Source of the DNA: Paenibacillus sp. GP183
GTDB lineage: Bacteria > Bacillota > Bacilli > Paenibacillales > NBRC-103111
Direction: 5' to 3'
DNA length: 64,000 nucleotides
NCBI RefSeq assembly: GCF_900104695.1
Contig: NZ_FNSW01000001.1
Location: 2,976,001-3,040,000 of the forward strand
The stretch's first letter is position 1; the number at the start of each line of letters is the position of its first letter. The notes under the pieces were generated by a model. That model searched no databases. It was given only the letters and a program-made list of their open reading frames with translations, and had not been told where the DNA came from. Positions 60,911 to 64,000 of the stretch are shown piece by piece. The position numbers were made by a program, and so were the translations under genes.

Positions 60911-61648
60911 CCTAGGCTACGGCATTTATTTCCAAATTCTATAATTAAAAGTTCTTTAAGATTCAATATGGTCTCTCCTTATGAAGATGCCGCCGTATGT
61001 GGAATGTGTAAAAGAGAGGGAGTCAAAACATAGTTTTGGCTCTTACATTTGTTCAAGAACACTTATTTTATGAACATGTCCATGACCTGTTTTGGTTAGG
61101 TTGGGTATCTATTATTTTGAGAAAATCGAAGAAAAACGAAGAACACCTCTTTCGCCAACCAACAATGCGAACAGAACCGTTTTTTTCCTTTGTTCCACGG
61201 AAGAAAAATCGGCTACCACGGCGAAATTTGAGGGAATATCAGGATTGAAAATGGCGTATCCAGCACGAATAATTGCTTCAAAATAAAAAACACAGTTTTT
61301 GTATGCATGTCTGCGGCAGCTCTCTGTATCGGAGGCACCTACAACAGGTGCCTTTCAGGAAGGGAGTTTGGGGAGGTGAACCCTGGCTATCAAAGCCACA
61401 ATTCGTTGTATTTGTTCTACAATAATAAAAAAGTTGCTGTTAGGGTGATACTCTTCTCATACCACCAATAACGGCAACTAACTTATGAGGCTCTTCACCG
61501 TAACGGGTCTAACGGCGAAAAAGCTGCTGTATTGAAGATTTGAATACGACAGTTTTTTGTACTTATTTTGAATTGTTCACACCAATTTTCCTTGTCGGGT
61601 GGAAAAGTATGACAATGATGTTTTTCGGTATGCAAGTATTTGTTACCT
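60911..61648. other. Gap of about 740 bases with hairpins, no gene
   Basis: Short overlapping frames exist at 61036-61286, but none has a family match or ribosome site. Hairpins: AGGCACCT (61333-61340)/AGGTGCCT (61346-61353), a clean 8-bp stem, and CTG-CTGTATT...AATAC-GACAG (about 61523-61552) followed by six T residues, which looks like a plus-strand terminator. They may mark the end of the reductase transcript or a small RNA. Confidence 0.4.
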
Positions 61649-62527
61649 TTATGTAGCTTTTAAATCCTTTACACGATTCACCAGACTCTCAAACCCATCG
61701 ATATTGCATGCCACCACATCGCCGTCCCGAATGACGACAGCACCCGGAGTCCCGGTAGAAATAATATCTCCCGGCAGCAGCGTCATGACTTTGGAGTGGA
61801 ATGAAACCAGATACCAGGGACGAAATGTCATGTTAGAAATGACATTTCTTCGGTGAATGCTGCCGTTAATTACAGTCGACACGTTTAAATTCAGCACATC
61901 GTCCACTTCATCTGGCGTCACCAGTTGCGGGCCGAAACTAAAAAATGTATTGAAGCTTTTGGAGCGGGTAAGATACCTCGGATTAATTTCCAATATATCC
62001 TCAGCGGTCATATCGATGATCGTTGTAAATCCAGCAATGACGCTTTGGGCATCCTCTTCCGATACATCTTTGCATTCCTTCCCGATAATGATGCCGAGTT
62101 CAGATTCGGCTGTTGTGCGTTTGGACTGCACGGGAATCTGGATCTCATCGCCCGGGCCTATAATCGTAGTGTCCGGTTTCATAAAGCTTGCGGGTTCGGT
62201 ACTTGGTGCTTTTTCATGAAGGTCTGCAGCGTGCTCGACATAATTAAGACCGATGCCCCATATTTTTCGCGGATGGCGGTAAAGCGGTCCGTAGTTCACT
62301 TGAACAAGTGGAATCATCTCATCTGCTATTGATTTAATATCCTTCTTCCCACCGTTTTGAAACCAGATTTTCATTTCTTCCAGCTGCCCTGTCATTAACA
62401 GTTTCAACAGCTCTGTCGACCAGGATTTATTAAACTTTGCATTTAATGTCTCCACGGGAATGACTCCATTTTCTGTCACGACTGCGGTGGCTTCCGAACC
62501 ATTAAGCTTGATAGTGGCAAGGCGCAT
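61649..62527 (-). CDS. Fumarylacetoacetate-hydrolase-family protein
   Basis: 292 residues. The C-terminal catalytic domain has FMKPDTTIIGPGDEI, AESELGIIIGKECKDV (metal-binding Glu), DMTAEDILEINPRYLTRSKS and GDIISTGTPGAV. The family cleaves C-C bonds of 2,4-diketo acids or hydrates/decarboxylates oxo-acids. An SDR-family gene downstream of the same strand (C-terminus visible at 63838) and an extended-SDR epimerase suggest sugar-acid catabolism, such as non-phosphorylated L-fucose or L-rhamnose routes, where a 2,4-diketo-3-deoxy-sugar-acid hydrolase is an FAH protein. That is inference. A promoter and palindrome lie upstream. Confidence 0.88.
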   Translation of the reverse strand: MRLATIKLNGSEATAVVTENGVIPVETLNAKFNKSWSTELLKLLMTGQLEEMKIWFQNGGKKDIKSIADEMIPLVQVNYGPLYRHPRKIWGIGLNYVEHAADLHEKAPSTEPASFMKPDTTIIGPGDEIQIPVQSKRTTAESELGIIIGKECKDVSEEDAQSVIAGFTTIIDMTAEDILEINPRYLTRSKSFNTFFSFGPQLVTPDEVDDVLNLNVSTVINGSIHRRNVISNMTFRPWYLVSFHSKVMTLLPGDIISTGTPGAVVIRDGDVVACNIDGFESLVNRVKDLKAT

Positions 62528-62608
62528 AATTTAACCCTCTCCTTAGATAAAGTTTGACTTCTTCTTCTGAATTCCTGGCTTTTTCGTATACGTACACGGC
62601 TGCTTCAA

Positions 62609-62641
62609 TGAAATTAAATTTCAATTACAAGTGGCTCTCAA
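62609..62641 (-). promoter_or_regulatory. SigA promoter overlapped by the same palindrome as at 2833
   Basis: On the minus strand TTGAGA (62641-62636), 17 bases, then TTTAAT (62618-62613) gives a good promoter. The -10 box lies inside the perfect palindrome TGAAATT-A-AATTTCA (62609-62623), which is identical over 18 bases to the site before the serine hydrolase. A protein bound there would block transcription of the FAH gene. Confidence 0.7.
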
Positions 62642-62659
62642 GGTCTATGAATTATCCAT

Positions 62660-62687
62660 AAAAAAAGAGGTCCTATTTTAAAGGCCC
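62660..62687 (-). terminator. Rho-independent terminator overlapping the epimerase stop codon
   Basis: GGTCCT (62669-62674) pairs with AGGCCC (62682-62687) with one mismatch, and seven T residues follow on the minus strand. It separates the epimerase transcript from the FAH promoter. Confidence 0.6.
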
Positions 62688-63682
62688 AATGAATGACTAC
62701 TTTCAGTCCAAAATCCAGAGGTGTCCCGAATCCACTGCATATAATCGCTAAATGATTCTTCCAATCCATACTGAGGCGCATATCCTACGTCTTCTTTTAT
62801 TCTGTTGATCGCAAGCGGAGAACGATCTCCGCTGTATGGAATATTTGCCATTTCATTACTATTTACTAATTTATAATTGAATTCCGGAAATTCTTTTGCT
62901 AGTTTTTCACACCAATCTAACACAGACCAAATAACACCTGAACTTAAATGATAGACATCATGTTTTAAATTTTTGCAAAACAATAAAGAGGTAAGTGCCC
63001 GCGCAATATCCTTGCTATAGACCCAATCCTTGTGAAATGGATTTGAAAGGATCGCTTCTTTCCCAAGGACCGCCAATCTTGTCGTTAAAAAAAGTGGACT
63101 TAACGTATCTCTGACGCCGGTATAACGTTCCCAAGGTCCAAAAACCGTTCCGACTCTCGCAACAGTAAGATTCATATCAAAAAGTTCTTTATACCTTAAA
63201 ACAGTTCTTTCACCAGCGAATTTACTAATTGCGTATAAAGTCGTTGGTCGAGGGTACGTTTTCTCTTCGCTAAGCCAATCATCATCAAGTGCTGCTTCTC
63301 CATAGACCGAACCCGAACTTAAATAGATGAGTTTTTCAATGTTATTTCGTTTTGCGGCCTCCAATATTTCTACAGTTCCCATAAAATTGACTTGCATAAT
63401 ATTTCTGCTTTCGCTTCGTTCTCTTTCTAAATCCGGCGTAATTACTGCAGCATGCACTATACTCGTCACACCATATTTTTTTATAATATGATCTAAGTCA
63501 TTTCCGTTTAATATATCTGAATGAACAAATGAGTAATTTCCTTTTCTACGGTCTAAAGTGGTTTTCGCTTCCTCAGGCAGTGAAGCCCGTGCAAATAAGA
63601 CGACATCCGTGCCCATATCGGTTAGTTCATCAGATAAATTAATACCTATAAAACCTGTTCCTCCGGTGATTAGTACCGTCAT
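62678..63682 (-). CDS. NAD-dependent epimerase/dehydratase (extended SDR)
   Basis: 334 residues from the ATG at 63682; the ATG 24 bases upstream would place the GGGGAGG ribosome site inside the coding region, so the later start is chosen. The NAD site is VLITGGTGFIGINL, the catalytic motif LYAISKFAGER (Tyr-x-x-x-Lys), and IYLSSGSVYGEAAL supplies the Ser position. UDP-glucose-4-epimerase-like proteins of this type act on nucleotide sugars or on sugar-acid lactones. The substrate is unknown; the next genes are an FAH-family gene and an SDR, so sugar metabolism is likely. An intrinsic terminator overlaps its stop codon. Confidence 0.87.
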   Translation of the reverse strand: MTVLITGGTGFIGINLSDELTDMGTDVVLFARASLPEEAKTTLDRRKGNYSFVHSDILNGNDLDHIIKKYGVTSIVHAAVITPDLERERSESRNIMQVNFMGTVEILEAAKRNNIEKLIYLSSGSVYGEAALDDDWLSEEKTYPRPTTLYAISKFAGERTVLRYKELFDMNLTVARVGTVFGPWERYTGVRDTLSPLFLTTRLAVLGKEAILSNPFHKDWVYSKDIARALTSLLFCKNLKHDVYHLSSGVIWSVLDWCEKLAKEFPEFNYKLVNSNEMANIPYSGDRSPLAINRIKEDVGYAPQYGLEESFSDYMQWIRDTSGFWTESSHSLGL

Positions 63683-63837
63683 TTCTTTCGCTTCCTCCCC
63701 GGCCATTCGGCGTTCATGTTATTTATGCCAGATATGCTTCATTCACGTGATCGTTGGAAAGCAGTAGCTTGGCGTCGTCATCCAGATTATTATGATTTTT
63801 GTCCTTCCGTATTTCTGTTTATCAACCGATGCCTGGT

Positions 63838-64000
<163 letters not shown>

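Overview
The window looks like the chromosome of a Paenibacillus-type, spore-forming Firmicute. The evidence is conserved Bacillales gene order (lipoprotein, alr, ndoAI, ndoA, tex, cmpA, sprT, tRNAs), strong AGGAGG ribosome sites, a cortex-morphogenesis gene (cmpA), an SLH-domain surface protein and an S-layer-glycan-type polysaccharide locus. Most genes lie on the minus strand.

Positions 1-2850 hold the start of a putative cell-wall-sugar (muropeptide) recycling operon: serine hydrolase, double GNAT acetyltransferase, then an RpiR-family regulator cut by the left edge. Positions 3080-5120 carry four tRNAs (Leu, Glu, Ser, Asn), a corA gene broken by two compensating frameshifts, and sprT. Positions 5240-11500 are housekeeping: a small unknown protein, cmpA, tex, the EndoA/EndoAI toxin-antitoxin pair, alr and a LolA-like lipoprotein. 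The sigB-regulator genes that sit between ndoA and tex in B. subtilis are absent. Positions 11634-12163 are a tandem array phased at 51 bp whose units each carry a GTGCA-TTTM-TGCAC inverted repeat. It lies directly beside a stand-alone PD-(D/E)XK-like nuclease with an HTH tail. A SWIM/SNF2 ATPase, a CatE-type dioxygenase and a 42-residue membrane peptide follow.

Positions 17765-46526 form a surface-glycan locus, much of it visibly AT-rich. It has rmlACBD (dTDP-L-rhamnose), an ABC exporter (Wzm/Wzt), an RgpF-type rhamnan glycosyltransferase, an MBOAT plus AlgJ-like O-acetylation pair, an initiating polyprenyl-phosphate sugar transferase, several GT2 transferases, a GtrA/GT2/polytopic-membrane-protein set, and a nucleotidyltransferase-HAD-kinase trio. 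On the opposite strand are an O-antigen-ligase-type protein and an SLH-domain protein. The set matches the logic of S-layer glycan loci: make dTDP-rhamnose, build the chain on undecaprenyl phosphate, export it by ABC transporter, acetylate it and ligate it to a surface protein. Two decayed acyltransferase copies and scraps of other genes show that the locus has been reshuffled.

Positions 47589-58552 hold a LacI-controlled nucleoside/purine operon: substrate-binding protein, M20 amidohydrolase, nucleoside hydrolase, ribokinase, two permeases, ATPase, adenine deaminase and NCS2 permease. The combination of a PotABCD-type importer with a complete nucleoside-to-hypoxanthine pathway and an unexplained amidohydrolase is the most interesting metabolic unit here.

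The right end carries a GC-rich aldo/keto reductase isolated in non-coding DNA, a fumarylacetoacetate-hydrolase-family enzyme, an NAD-dependent epimerase and the end of a short-chain dehydrogenase. An 18-base stretch containing a perfect 15-bp palindrome occurs both before the serine hydrolase (2833) and before the FAH gene (62609), which suggests one regulator for both ends of the window.
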